Origin: Thalassotalea sp. | GTDB taxonomy: Bacteria > Pseudomonadota > Gammaproteobacteria > Enterobacterales > Alteromonadaceae | Reading direction: 5' to 3' | Length of the DNA stretch: 64,000 nucleotides | Assembly: GCA_029237915.1 (NCBI GenBank) | Contig: JAQWHD010000050.1 | Location: 1 to 64,000 of the forward strand | Shown: positions 55,864 to 64,000 of the stretch, one piece after another | Layout: each line of letters opens with the position of its first letter | How positions within the stretch are numbered: the stretch's first letter is position 1 | The notes under the pieces: model-generated | The model's input: the letters and a program-made list of their open reading frames with translations, nothing else | What the model was told of the DNA's origin: nothing | Databases searched by the model: none | Made by a program: the position numbers and the translations under genes

Positions 55864-57108
55864 ATGCAAAACCTTGATGTAGTGATTGTTGGCGGTGGCA
55901 TAGTAGGCTTAACAACGGCGTTAGCTATTCGTAAACAAACCTCATTAACGGTAGGGCTGGTAGAGAGCCAAGCATTAAATCAATTGTCAGATCAACCTCA
56001 TATTCGTGTGAGTGCTATTAATGGCGCAAGCCAACAACTGTTTAGTAATTTAGGTGTATGGCAAGATATTGCTAATACCCGGTTGCAGCCTTATCAAAAC
56101 ATGCACGTGTGGGATAAAGACGGCTATGGCCATCTTGATTTTACTCAGCAAGACTTTCCACAGCTTATTGCTAGCACAGATAATAAAGATCATAACTTAG
56201 GTTGGATTGTTGAAAACGATGTAATTCGCAATGCTCTTTGGCATAAGGCGCAAAAAGATAATGGCATTGTATTTATCGAAGAAAAGCTGAGTAGCATTGC
56301 TATGGGCAGTGGCGAAGTATTTTTAATGATTGCAGGGCAAGCGCCAATTACTGCCAAACTTGTTATTGGCGCCGATGGTGCAAACTCTTGGGTGCGTAGG
56401 CAACTTGATATGGCGATGACATTTCGTGATTACGACCACCATGCTCTTGTCGCAACGGTTAAATGTAGTCAAGGTCATCAAAATACCGCTTGGCAGGTAT
56501 TCTTACCTACTGGGCCATTAGCTTTTCTACCTTTATATAAGCAAGAACATTGCTCGATCGTTTGGTCATTACCACCGGAAGAAGCGCAGCGTCTTAAAGC
56601 ACTTGATGCTGCTGAATTTAATAAAGAAATATTAGCGGCCAGCGATGGCAAGTTAGGACAAGTAGAATTGGTTAGCGAACGTGCGACTTTTCCATTAACC
56701 ATGCGCCTTGCTAATGAATTTGTTAAACAACGTGTTGTGCTTATTGGCGATGCCGCTCATACCATCCACCCGTTAGCCGGGCAGGGCGTAAACTTAGGTT
56801 TAGTTGATGCTTCAGCGTTAGCACAAACTCTAAATGAGCTTGTAGCACAAGGTACTGATATTAGTGACGGTAAAGCCCTTGGCCATTTTAGTCGCTGGCG
56901 TAAAGCCGATGCTAGTGAAATGATCATGGCGATGGAATCAATCAAGCAAGGTTTTGCACTACAACAAAAATTGCCTAAAGTTATCCGCGGATTGGGTATG
57001 TCGTTGTTAAATCAATTTTCCCCTGCAAAAAAATTACTGATAAAACAGGCACTTGGTTTTAAAGGTGAATTACCTAAATTATCACAAAGCCAAGATGGTC
57101 TGCTGTAA
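55864..57108 (+). CDS. ubiI: Ubiquinone hydroxylase UbiI (VisC)
   Basis: Second FAD monooxygenase of the pathway, acting at C5 of the ring. The FAD motif IVGGGIVGLTTALAI and GDAAHTIHPLAGQGVNLGLVDASA are intact. 414 aa. By its position after ubiH and before gcvT it corresponds to E. coli visC/ubiI. An extended hairpin region (57109-57164) follows immediately. Confidence 0.9.
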   Translation: MQNLDVVIVGGGIVGLTTALAIRKQTSLTVGLVESQALNQLSDQPHIRVSAINGASQQLFSNLGVWQDIANTRLQPYQNMHVWDKDGYGHLDFTQQDFPQLIASTDNKDHNLGWIVENDVIRNALWHKAQKDNGIVFIEEKLSSIAMGSGEVFLMIAGQAPITAKLVIGADGANSWVRRQLDMAMTFRDYDHHALVATVKCSQGHQNTAWQVFLPTGPLAFLPLYKQEHCSIVWSLPPEEAQRLKALDAAEFNKEILAASDGKLGQVELVSERATFPLTMRLANEFVKQRVVLIGDAAHTIHPLAGQGVNLGLVDASALAQTLNELVAQGTDISDGKALGHFSRWRKADASEMIMAMESIKQGFALQQKLPKVIRGLGMSLLNQFSPAKKLLIKQALGFKGELPKLSQSQDGLL

Positions 57109-57164
57109 GTTTATTCTTTAGAATTGGTGCTTAAATATTAAGCAGCGAAAAAGAAAGAATAAAC
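57109..57164 (+). terminator. Structured region after ubiI, possible terminator
   Basis: GTTTATTCTTT (57109-57119) pairs with AAAGAATAAAC (57154-57164), and an inner TGCTTAA/TTAAGCA hairpin (57128-57144) sits inside. No T-run follows, so termination is uncertain. Confidence 0.4.
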
Positions 57165-57267
57165 TAAAGTGTCTCTAATATTAAATTCTGTTATTTTTGC
57201 TTATTCAAAATAAAGTTCGGTATGTGTCATTAAGTTGGTTTAATGTTTTAAAAAGTGTGTTTTTAAA

Positions 57268-57296
57268 TTGATTCACACCGATGCTGATCGTATAAT
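57268..57296 (+). promoter_or_regulatory. Sigma-70 promoter of gcvT
   Basis: TTGATT at 57268-57273, 17-nt spacer, TATAAT at 57291-57296. This implies a leader of about 105 nt before the gcvT ATG. I saw no glycine riboswitch (no paired GGAGAG/CCGAAGG-type blocks) in it. Confidence 0.6.
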
Positions 57297-57409
57297 CCCC
57301 CGCAAATTTAGTTACGATTTAGTTGCTATTTGGTTACTAAAACAGCAAAGCGTTAGCATCTATATTTCAGCCATTGAATAGCTAACCCAACGATAAAGTG
57401 AATTACAAC

Positions 57410-58498
57410 ATGACTAATAAAACAGTACTACACGCAAAACACCTAGAAGCCAATGCTAAAATGGTTGATTTCTACGGTTGGGAAATGCCAATTAATTATG
57501 GCTCTCAAATAGAAGAACATAACGCAGTACGTACCGATGCCGGTATGTTTGACGTATCTCACATGACTATTGTTGATGTACAAGGCACAGATGCTAAAGC
57601 ATTCTTACGTCGTTTAGTGATTAACGATGTTGCCAAGCTTGAAGAAGCAGGTAAAGCCCTTTACACCGGTATGTGTAATGAAGAAGGCGGTGTGATTGAT
57701 GACTTGATCGTGTATTTTTTCACTGATACTGATTACCGTTTAGTTGTTAACTCAGCAACACGTGAAAAAGATTTAGCTTGGATCAATAACCATGCACAAA
57801 ACTTTGAAGTAACGGTTACTGAGCGTCCTGAATTTGCAATGATTGCTGTCCAAGGTCCACAAGCGAAAGCTAAAGTAGCAACATTATTAACTGCTGAGCA
57901 AATTGCTGCAGTTGATGGTATGAAGCCATTTTACAGTGCCCAAGCTGGCGATTTATTTATTGCTACTACTGGTTATACTGGCGAAAATGGTTATGAAATT
58001 GCATTACCAGCTGAGCAAGCTGCAGACTTATGGCAACAATTACTAGACGCAGGTGTTGCACCTTGTGGTCTTGGCGCTCGTGATACATTACGTTTAGAAG
58101 CCGGCATGAACCTTTACGGTTTAGATATGGACGAAACGGTATCACCTCTTGCTGCTAACATGGCTTGGACTATTGCATGGGATGATGAGTCTCGTGACTT
58201 TATCGGTCGTGAAGTATTAGCGGCGCAACGTGCTGCTGGCGATCAACACAAATTAGTTGGTTTAGTGATGGAAGCGAAAGGCGTATTACGTACTGGCTTA
58301 AAAGTTATCACTGAGCACGGTGAAGGTGTTATTACCTCTGGTACTTTCTCTCCTACATTAGGTCACTCTATCGCTATGGCTCGTGTACCACGCGCTGTTA
58401 AGTTAGAAGATACAGTAGAAGTTGAAATGCGTAAGAAGAGCGTAGCTGTACAGGTTATTAGACCAAGCTTCGTACGTAACGGTAAAAAAGTTTTTTAA
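57410..58498 (+). CDS. gcvT: Aminomethyltransferase (glycine cleavage T protein)
   Basis: Transfers the methylene group from lipoyl-bound aminomethyl on GcvH to tetrahydrofolate, releasing ammonia. Conserved [33 protein letters not shown] and a late [18 protein letters not shown] are present with the catalytic Asp. I use the ATG at 57410 (362 aa) rather than the GTG at 57398, since the family begins at this point. It is separated from gcvH by 436 bp with a MITE-like element, longer than in most relatives. Confidence 0.97.
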   Translation: MTNKTVLHAKHLEANAKMVDFYGWEMPINYGSQIEEHNAVRTDAGMFDVSHMTIVDVQGTDAKAFLRRLVINDVAKLEEAGKALYTGMCNEEGGVIDDLIVYFFTDTDYRLVVNSATREKDLAWINNHAQNFEVTVTERPEFAMIAVQGPQAKAKVATLLTAEQIAAVDGMKPFYSAQAGDLFIATTGYTGENGYEIALPAEQAADLWQQLLDAGVAPCGLGARDTLRLEAGMNLYGLDMDETVSPLAANMAWTIAWDDESRDFIGREVLAAQRAAGDQHKLVGLVMEAKGVLRTGLKVITEHGEGVITSGTFSPTLGHSIAMARVPRAVKLEDTVEVEMRKKSVAVQVIRPSFVRNGKKVF

Positions 58499-58615
58499 TT
58501 TAGTTTCTAATAATAGAAAGCTTAGATAAATAAACTTAAATAAAACAAAAAATATATTTTCATACGGTCAAATTTGACTATTATATAGACAGACAACAAC
58601 GGTATGAATAAACGA
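58499..58615. other. Gene-free gap after gcvT, left of the MITE-like element
   Basis: About 120 bp, AT-rich, no gene. It holds CATAC/GTATG and GTCAAATTTGAC symmetric motifs but no clear terminator. With the element at 58616-58880 and the gcvH leader it makes up the 436-bp gcvT-gcvH gap. Confidence 0.5.
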
Positions 58616-58880
58616 ATACCAATTTGATTAAATTTATTCGCACCTCAGAGCTATGTTGTGGGCTCACTAACAAACATAATTTATTTAGATATAGTTATTC
58701 TATATTAAATGAATTATGTGAAGATAGTGGGGTTAGAACATGCTCCCTAGGGTGAGTTTATAAGGCTTCTATACGGCGTTATCGATTTTGACAATGGAAT
58801 AACCATTCTCTGTAATCGATGCCTTGTCTACAAACCTTATAATTCTCACTGAGTGTGAAATTAATTAATCAAATTGGTAT
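58616..58880. mobile_element. MITE-like element, 265 bp, with inverted ends
   Basis: ATACCAATTTGATTAA at 58616-58631 is matched by its reverse complement ending at 58880, giving 16-bp terminal inverted repeats. The interior has no gene but has internal palindromes (CCCTAGGG at 58744-58751, GAATAACCATTC). This is the structure of a short non-autonomous element. ATACCAATT also occurs at 50634 and 59411 in this window. No transposase is present and no clear target-site duplication could be set. Confidence 0.65.
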
Positions 58881-58934
58881 AGCTTCATATAATGAAGTAA
58901 GACAAAAATTAAAAACTTTTTAGGAACAAAAAAA

Positions 58935-59324
58935 ATGAGCTCAATTCCTTCAGAATTAAAATACGCAACATCACACGAATGGGTACGCAACGAAGGTGAC
59001 GGTACTGTTACTGTTGGTATCACTGAACACGCACAAGGCCTTTTAGGCGACATGGTATTTGTTGAATTACCAGAAGTTGGCGACGAAGTAAGCACTGGCG
59101 ATGACGTTGCTGTTGCAGAGTCTGTTAAAGCTGCATCTGACATTTACGCACCGGTTTCTGGTGAAATTGTTGAAGTAAACGAAGACCTAGAAGATTCACC
59201 TGAGTTAGTTAACTCTGACGCATTTGGTGACGGTTGGTTGTTTAAAGTTAAATTGGATGACGCAAGCGAGTTAGACGCATTATTAGATGCTGAAGGTTAC
59301 GCAAATTCAATTGACGAAGATTAA
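58935..59324 (+). CDS. gcvH: Glycine cleavage system H protein
   Basis: Lipoyl-carrying shuttle of the glycine cleavage system. The lipoylation lysine lies in [13 protein letters not shown], and [21 protein letters not shown] opens the domain. 129 aa is normal, and the protein is very acidic. GGA precedes the ATG with a spacer of about 10 nt. A hairpin follows, so gcvP may be partly separated. Confidence 0.97.
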   Translation: MSSIPSELKYATSHEWVRNEGDGTVTVGITEHAQGLLGDMVFVELPEVGDEVSTGDDVAVAESVKAASDIYAPVSGEIVEVNEDLEDSPELVNSDAFGDGWLFKVKLDDASELDALLDAEGYANSIDED

Positions 59325-59344
59325 TTGTTAATTAACAATCATTT

Positions 59345-59373
59345 ATAAGCCTCGAACGCAGTTCGGGGCTTAT
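59345..59373 (+). terminator. Hairpin between gcvH and gcvP
   Basis: ATAAGCCTCGAAC (59345-59357) pairs with GTTCGGGGCTTAT (59361-59373) with one G/T mismatch and a 3-nt loop. A weak T-run follows. It may reduce read-through into gcvP. Confidence 0.65.
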
Positions 59374-59441
59374 TTGTTTCATACCCTAAATAACTTAAGT
59401 AATAGCAATAATACCAATTATTGAATTATAGGATCTGTTGT

Positions 59442-62342
59442 ATGTCTACTCAATCGTTGACTCAGTTAGAGCAAAATGAAGATTTTATCCGTCGCCACAT
59501 TGGCCCAAGTGCAGAGCAAACTACTGCAATGCTTAAAGAAATTGGCGCAAATTCTGTTGATGCGTTAATTGATGAAATCGTACCAAGCGATATTCGTTTA
59601 GCAAATTTACCAGCCATTGGTGAAAGTAAAACTGAAGTACAAGCATTAGCTGATTTAAAAGCCGTGGCTAGCTTAAACAAAGTAAACACTTCACACATTG
59701 GTTTAGGTTACTACGGCACATTAACGCCGAACGTGATCTTACGTAACGTGTTAGAAAATCCAGGCTGGTACACAGCGTATACGCCGTACCAACCAGAAAT
59801 TGCTCAAGGTCGTTTAGAGTCTTTGCTTAACTACCAACAAATGTGTATCGACTTAACAGGTCTAGATTTAGCAAGTGCATCGTTACTTGATGAAGGTACA
59901 GCAGCTGCCGAAGCTATGGCTTTAGCTAAGCGTGTATCGAAAAACAAAAAATCGAATCTTTTCTTCATCTCAAGTGATGTTTACCCACAAACTATCGATT
60001 TAGTAAAACAACGTGCCGATATGTTCGGTTTTGACGTTGTTGTTGCTCCAGCAAATGAAGCGCCGCAGCACGATATTTTTGGTGCCTTAATACAATATCC
60101 TTCAGCAACGGGTGAAGTTACTGATATTACTGACCTTATCGCTAGCATTCATGCTAACAAAGGTATCGTTGCAGTAGCAGCTGATATCATGAGCTTAGTA
60201 ATGCTTAAAGCTCCTGGTGAGCTTGGCGCTGATGCGGTGATTGGTTCAAGCCAACGCTTTGGTGTTCCTATGGGATACGGCGGCCCTCACGCTGCTTTCT
60301 TTACAACGTCTGATAAGTACAAACGTTCTTTACCTGGTCGTATCATCGGCGTATCAAAAGATACTCGCGGTAACAACGCACTGCGTATGGCAATGCAAAC
60401 TCGTGAACAACATATTCGCCGCGAAAAAGCCAACTCGAACATTTGTACTGCACAAGTATTATTAGCGAACATGGCGGCATTCTATGCGGTTTACCATGGT
60501 CCTAAAGGCTTAAAAGTAATTGCTGAGCGTATTCATCGTTTTACTGACATTTTATGTTTAGGTACGGCGCAAAATGGCTTAATGGCAATTCATAACAACT
60601 ACTTCGATACATTAACGTTTGACGTTGATGCAACGGCTGGCTTTAACAAAGATGAAATTGTTGCACGTGCATTAGCTGCAAACATTAACTTACGCACTGA
60701 CGTTGCTGGTCAAATTGGTATTTCTCTTGATGAAACAACCAACCGCGCGGCAATTAATAGCTTATTTGATGTATTACTAGGTGCTGGCCATGGCTTAGAT
60801 GTAAGCGAATTAGATGACGCAGTAGTCGCTTCTGGTATGTCTTCAATTCCAGCATCACTTGTGCGTGAATCAGCAATCTTAACTCACCCAGTATTTAACT
60901 CGTATCACAGCGAGACTGAGATGTTACGTTACATCAAAAAACTGGAAAACAAAGATTTAGCGCTTAACCATTCAATGATCTCGTTAGGCTCATGTACGAT
61001 GAAGCTTAATGCGACAGCGCAGATGATCCCAGTATCATGGCCTGAATTTGCTAACATGCACCCGTTTGCTCCAATCGATCAAGCGCAAGGTTACAAGCAG
61101 ATGATTGACGAGCTAGGTGACTGGTTAGTTGAATTAACCGGTTACGACAACGTATCAATGCAACCAAACTCTGGTGCACAAGGTGAGTACGCAGGTTTAA
61201 TCGCTATTGTTAAATACCATGAGAGTCGTGGTGACAGCCATCGTAACATTTGTTTAATCCCATCATCGGCGCACGGCACTAACCCTGCATCGGCGCAAAT
61301 GGTTGGAATGAAAATTGTTGTTACAGCCTGTGATAAAGACGGTAACGTTGACATGGCTGATTTAAAGGCAAAAGCTGAAGAACATTCAGAAAACCTTGCT
61401 TGTATCATGATCACTTACCCATCAACACACGGTATTTACGAAGAAACTATCAAAGAAATTTGTGACGTAATTCACAACCATGGCGGTCAAGTTTACCTTG
61501 ATGGCGCGAACATGAACGCACAGGTTGGTTTAACTTCTCCTGGTTACATTGGCGCTGACGTATCACACTTAAACTTACATAAAACGTTTGCTATCCCGCA
61601 TGGCGGTGGTGGTCCAGGTATGGGTCCTATCGGCGTTAAAGCGCATTTAGCACCGTTCTTACCAGATCACGCGTTAGTAACTGTTAACGAAGATACTAAA
61701 GGCAATGGCGCTGTATCTGCGGCACCATTTGGCTCTGCTGGTATTTTATGTATATCTTACCTTTATATTGCTTTACTAGGCAAGAAAGGCGTAACCGATG
61801 CAACTAAATACGCAATCACTAACGCTAACTACTTAGCTAAAAAATTAGCCGCTCATTACCCGATTTTATACTCAGGTAAAAATGGCCGTGTTGCGCACGA
61901 ATGTATTATCGATTTACGCCCATTAAAAGCGGAATCAGGTGTTACTGAAGTTGATATCGCAAAACGTTTAATGGATTACGGTTTCCATGCTCCAACTATG
62001 TCGTTCCCAGTTGCGGGTACCTTCATGATTGAACCAACGGAATCAGAAAGCAAAGTAGAGCTAGACAGATTCATTGAAGCGATGACAGCAATACGTGATG
62101 AAGTTCGTAAAGTTGAGTCGGGTGAGTGGACTGAAGATAATAACCCTCTTCATAACGCACCACACACACTTGCTGATATTACTGATACTTGGGATAGAGC
62201 TTACTCAATCCAGGAAGCAGTATTCCCAGTAGCCGCAGCGGCAGCAAACAAATTCTGGCCAACAGTTAACCGTATCGATGACGTATACGGCGACCGCAAC
62301 TTAATTTGTTCATGTCCACCGGTATCTACTTACGAAGACTAG
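59442..62342 (+). CDS. gcvP: Glycine dehydrogenase (decarboxylating), P protein
   Basis: PLP enzyme that decarboxylates glycine and loads aminomethyl on GcvH. The PLP lysine lies in [18 protein letters not shown]. The N-terminal FIRRHIGPS and the C-terminal [25 protein letters not shown] are typical, so both halves of the fused alpha/beta-type P protein are present. I use the ATG at 59442 with AGGA upstream (966 aa) instead of an upstream TTG. A terminator follows. Confidence 0.97.
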   Translation: MSTQSLTQLEQNEDFIRRHIGPSAEQTTAMLKEIGANSVDALIDEIVPSDIRLANLPAIGESKTEVQALADLKAVASLNKVNTSHIGLGYYGTLTPNVILRNVLENPGWYTAYTPYQPEIAQGRLESLLNYQQMCIDLTGLDLASASLLDEGTAAAEAMALAKRVSKNKKSNLFFISSDVYPQTIDLVKQRADMFGFDVVVAPANEAPQHDIFGALIQYPSATGEVTDITDLIASIHANKGIVAVAADIMSLVMLKAPGELGADAVIGSSQRFGVPMGYGGPHAAFFTTSDKYKRSLPGRIIGVSKDTRGNNALRMAMQTREQHIRREKANSNICTAQVLLANMAAFYAVYHGPKGLKVIAERIHRFTDILCLGTAQNGLMAIHNNYFDTLTFDVDATAGFNKDEIVARALAANINLRTDVAGQIGISLDETTNRAAINSLFDVLLGAGHGLDVSELDDAVVASGMSSIPASLVRESAILTHPVFNSYHSETEMLRYIKKLENKDLALNHSMISLGSCTMKLNATAQMIPVSWPEFANMHPFAPIDQAQGYKQMIDELGDWLVELTGYDNVSMQPNSGAQGEYAGLIAIVKYHESRGDSHRNICLIPSSAHGTNPASAQMVGMKIVVTACDKDGNVDMADLKAKAEEHSENLACIMITYPSTHGIYEETIKEICDVIHNHGGQVYLDGANMNAQVGLTSPGYIGADVSHLNLHKTFAIPHGGGGPGMGPIGVKAHLAPFLPDHALVTVNEDTKGNGAVSAAPFGSAGILCISYLYIALLGKKGVTDATKYAITNANYLAKKLAAHYPILYSGKNGRVAHECIIDLRPLKAESGVTEVDIAKRLMDYGFHAPTMSFPVAGTFMIEPTESESKVELDRFIEAMTAIRDEVRKVESGEWTEDNNPLHNAPHTLADITDTWDRAYSIQEAVFPVAAAAANKFWPTVNRIDDVYGDRNLICSCPPVSTYED

Positions 62343-62389
62343 ATTGTATGTACGAATCTGCTGCTTGAGTTAATTCGTGATATTATTTT

Positions 62390-62419
62390 AAAGGCGAGCC
62401 TAAACGGTTCGCCTTTTTT
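62390..62419 (+). terminator. Terminator of gcvP
   Basis: AAAGGCGAGCC (62390-62400) pairs with GGTTCGCCTTT (62406-62416), one G/U, followed by T residues. Confidence 0.9.
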
Positions 62420-62508
62420 GATTCAGGGAAAATCAATGCAAATCGCCAAGGATGGCAATAGATTTGTAAATATTCAGGACGAACTGGTGTTCTGGAGGAA
62501 AAGGTATC

Positions 62509-63318
62509 ATGGTAGAAAATTTAAAGCATTTGAACGGTAAGTATGATCAGCAAGGCTACTTTGTTATTAGAGATTTTTTTAGTGCATCTGAAATAACTTC
62601 TCTTAGAAAAGTAATACTTAAATTTCATCAATTATGGAAAGAAGATAACGCAACTTTCTATCAAGAGGAGGCGTTTAATTCTTCGTTAATTACTGGCAGT
62701 GAATACTTAGGCTTTGATGATCGAGTAAAGCTGTTTAATTTTATCAGTTCAAAACACATAATGGCTGTTATTGAAGCTCTTATGCCAAATAATCCCGCGT
62801 TTATGAATACCCAATTATTTTTTAACCCGGTTAATCCCCAGCAAAAAGATTTTTGGCATCGCGACTGTCAATATGACTATGATGTTGAAGATCAAAAAAA
62901 AGTTATTGATGAAACGCAAGTAGTACACCTGCGCGTGCCTTTATTTGACGAGCTTGGCATAGAGCTAATACCTGGTACACATAAGCGCTGGGATAATGAT
63001 GAAGAATTTGCTGTGCGCCAAGAAGAGCAGGGCAGAACAAGTTGTGAAAGTCTATCTGATGGTAAAAAAATTGCATTGGCAGCGGGCGATTTATTAGTGT
63101 TTTCGGCTGATATGATCCATCGTGGTCTATATGGTTTAGATAGGTTAGCATTAGATATCTTAGTGTTTGATTCCTCAGCCAACTATATTGATTATGTCGA
63201 TGACGATTGTTTACCGGATACTGCAATGCTAGATAAAATTGATGATCCAAGGTTATATAGAAATACGATGGATTTAAAATCTAAACACTTAAAATCTAAT
63301 CACTTAAAGTCTTATTAA
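62509..63318 (+). CDS. Phytanoyl-CoA dioxygenase (PhyH) family protein
   Basis: Fe(II)/2-oxoglutarate-dependent oxygenase fold. The metal motif is HxD in FWHRDCQYDY (about residues 117-126) with the distal His in DMIHRGLYG, followed by an Arg (LDRLALDIL) that can bind 2-oxoglutarate. 269 aa is typical. A GGAGG ribosome-binding site precedes the ATG. The C-terminus ends in an odd repeated LKSKHLKSNHLKSY, which looks like a recent microsatellite-type extension. Substrate is unknown. A hypothetical gene starts 11 nt after it. Confidence 0.82.
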   Translation: MVENLKHLNGKYDQQGYFVIRDFFSASEITSLRKVILKFHQLWKEDNATFYQEEAFNSSLITGSEYLGFDDRVKLFNFISSKHIMAVIEALMPNNPAFMNTQLFFNPVNPQQKDFWHRDCQYDYDVEDQKKVIDETQVVHLRVPLFDELGIELIPGTHKRWDNDEEFAVRQEEQGRTSCESLSDGKKIALAAGDLLVFSADMIHRGLYGLDRLALDILVFDSSANYIDYVDDDCLPDTAMLDKIDDPRLYRNTMDLKSKHLKSNHLKSY

Positions 63319-63329
63319 GAGAATAAAAA

Positions 63330-63644
63330 ATGAAAATGAGCAAAATAGTGCAACGTTTGAACGTGAAATTATTGGCTGTTTTAGCAAAAATTGATGAAGA
63401 GGTAAAGCAAGTCGAGGGATTCAGTCATTTAAGCCATACAGTTCAATTCGATTTATTCCCAAGCAGTTTGTTAGTGCTGTGCCACTTCAGTGACGAGCAA
63501 AAGCTAGGTGATGCACAAGGCAGCCATGTTGAAACCAAATTACAAAAACAGTTGCACAAATTACTGTTAAAAAAAGGCATCGTATTAAAAGATCCTAAAA
63601 TGAATTTAAAACTGCAAGGCACGGTTCAGGAACAAGGATCGTAG
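63330..63644 (+). CDS. Conserved hypothetical protein (104 aa)
   Basis: Soluble small protein starting MKMSKIVQRLNVKLL, with an N-terminal amphipathic helix, a central VQFDLFPSSLLVLCHFSD strand region and a basic C-terminal helix (KLQKQLHKLLLKKGIVLKDPKMNLKLQG). No signal peptide, one Cys. The 11-nt gap from the PhyH gene suggests co-transcription. I do not recognise a family with a known function. Confidence 0.7.
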   Translation: MKMSKIVQRLNVKLLAVLAKIDEEVKQVEGFSHLSHTVQFDLFPSSLLVLCHFSDEQKLGDAQGSHVETKLQKQLHKLLLKKGIVLKDPKMNLKLQGTVQEQGS

Positions 63645-63716
63645 GATATGCAGTCGCATTTATCTATAGAAACGTATTTATACAAGTCATAAAATATTAA
63701 ATAAAGGTCATAAATT

Positions 63717-63971
63717 TTGTCTGAGAAAGTAATTACATTTGAATTTGAAAAGAAAAATAAAAACAGTGTTCGTTATAAAGAAGTACCACAAGACGGTATG
63801 CCACCAGTTTTAGGATCTATTTATGTGCAAACATGGTTTGCTGGCGATAGTAAAAATATTGAACTGACGATTAAAACCAAAGATTAATATGAACCAAACC
63901 AACAGCATTTAGCTAGTTATATCATTGAACAATTAGATCATGCTTTTATAAATCAAAAAGCAATTCAGTAA
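63717..63971 (+). pseudogene. Small conserved-looking gene interrupted by an in-frame TAA
   Basis: A frame from a TTG start at 63717 (AAGG 9 nt upstream) encodes 56 residues, including YKEVPQDGMPPVLGSIYVQTWF, up to TAA at 63885-63887. The same frame then continues without another stop for 27 codons (YEPNQHLASYIIEQLDHAFI and on) to TAA at 63969-63971. The natural gene was probably about 83-84 codons. It could be a nonsense mutant, a sequencing error or a genuinely short protein. No family recognised. Confidence 0.55.
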
Positions 63972-64000
63972 TGAATATGCGCTAGCTTGCGCATAGCCGT

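Noticed and set aside
57109-57409. Possible glycine riboswitch before gcvT
   Set aside because: The leader lacks the paired conserved blocks of glycine aptamers; only a sigma-70 promoter and an AT-rich leader are seen.
1-64000. CRISPR arrays, prophage, tRNA or rRNA genes
   Set aside because: No regularly spaced direct repeats, phage genes or RNA gene signatures other than 6S RNA were seen.

Overview
The window looks like a chromosomal backbone segment of a low-GC marine gammaproteobacterium of the Colwelliaceae type (Colwellia/Thalassotalea-like). I infer this from AT-rich intergenic DNA, gene orders shared with Alteromonadales, a complete sigma-E operon, the ygfB-pepP-ubiH-ubiI-gcv block, and protein sequences close to gammaproteobacterial families. 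There is no tRNA, rRNA, CRISPR array, prophage or intact insertion sequence.

Layout. 1-300: the 3' end of a glutathionyl-hydroquinone reductase gene. 300-4960: a compact periplasmic nitrate reductase operon napEFDABC on the minus strand, with a textbook class II FNR promoter. 5090-11900: tmcA, a stand-alone ketoacyl-ACP synthase III, trhA (hemolysin III family), an unlisted 53-aa coiled-coil gene, transaldolase and yaaA. 12000-14300: a TIGR03546/TIGR03545 gene pair. 14400-17660: a periplasmic trypsin-like protease, srmB and fldB. 17950-23420: dsbC, recJ, prfB (with its programmed +1 frameshift) and lysS.

23500-29200 is the most accessory-looking part: an AraC-type regulator divergent from a secreted amidohydrolase, a DUF3299-like exported protein, an outer-membrane beta-barrel protein and an OprB-type porin. 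29300-33320 holds slyD, ygfZ, sdhE-ygfX and nadB. 33550-43020 is a long plus-strand housekeeping run: rpoE-rseABC, lepA, lepB, rnc, era, recO, pdxJ, ruvX. 43100-47500 holds two tandem TPR-like/GGDEF membrane proteins, one with a destroyed GGDEF signature, and a GNAT acetyltransferase. 47560-50590 is serA, rpiA and ygfA.

50730-52640 contains a DUF2891 gene inserted between ygfA and 6S RNA, a long perfect-looking palindrome, the 6S RNA gene (ssrS, minus strand) and a degenerate second copy of its 3' end. 52630-62420 is ygfB-pepP-ubiH-ubiI, then gcvT, gcvH and gcvP; a 265-bp MITE-like element lies between gcvT and gcvH. The window ends with a PhyH-family dioxygenase, a hypothetical gene and a small gene interrupted by an in-frame TAA.

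Functional themes are anaerobic nitrate respiration (nap under FNR), envelope stress and secretion (rpoE-rseABC, lepB, the periplasmic protease, dsbC), one-carbon/serine/glycine metabolism (serA, ygfA, gcvTHP) and translation or RNA maintenance (tmcA, srmB, prfB, lysS, lepA, rnc, era, 6S RNA). I did not find a clearly new multi-gene system. The best candidates for something undescribed are the AraC-amidohydrolase-porin cluster, the rearranged 6S RNA locus and the degenerate GGDEF paralogue pair. All calls come from reading the sequence; no database search was run.
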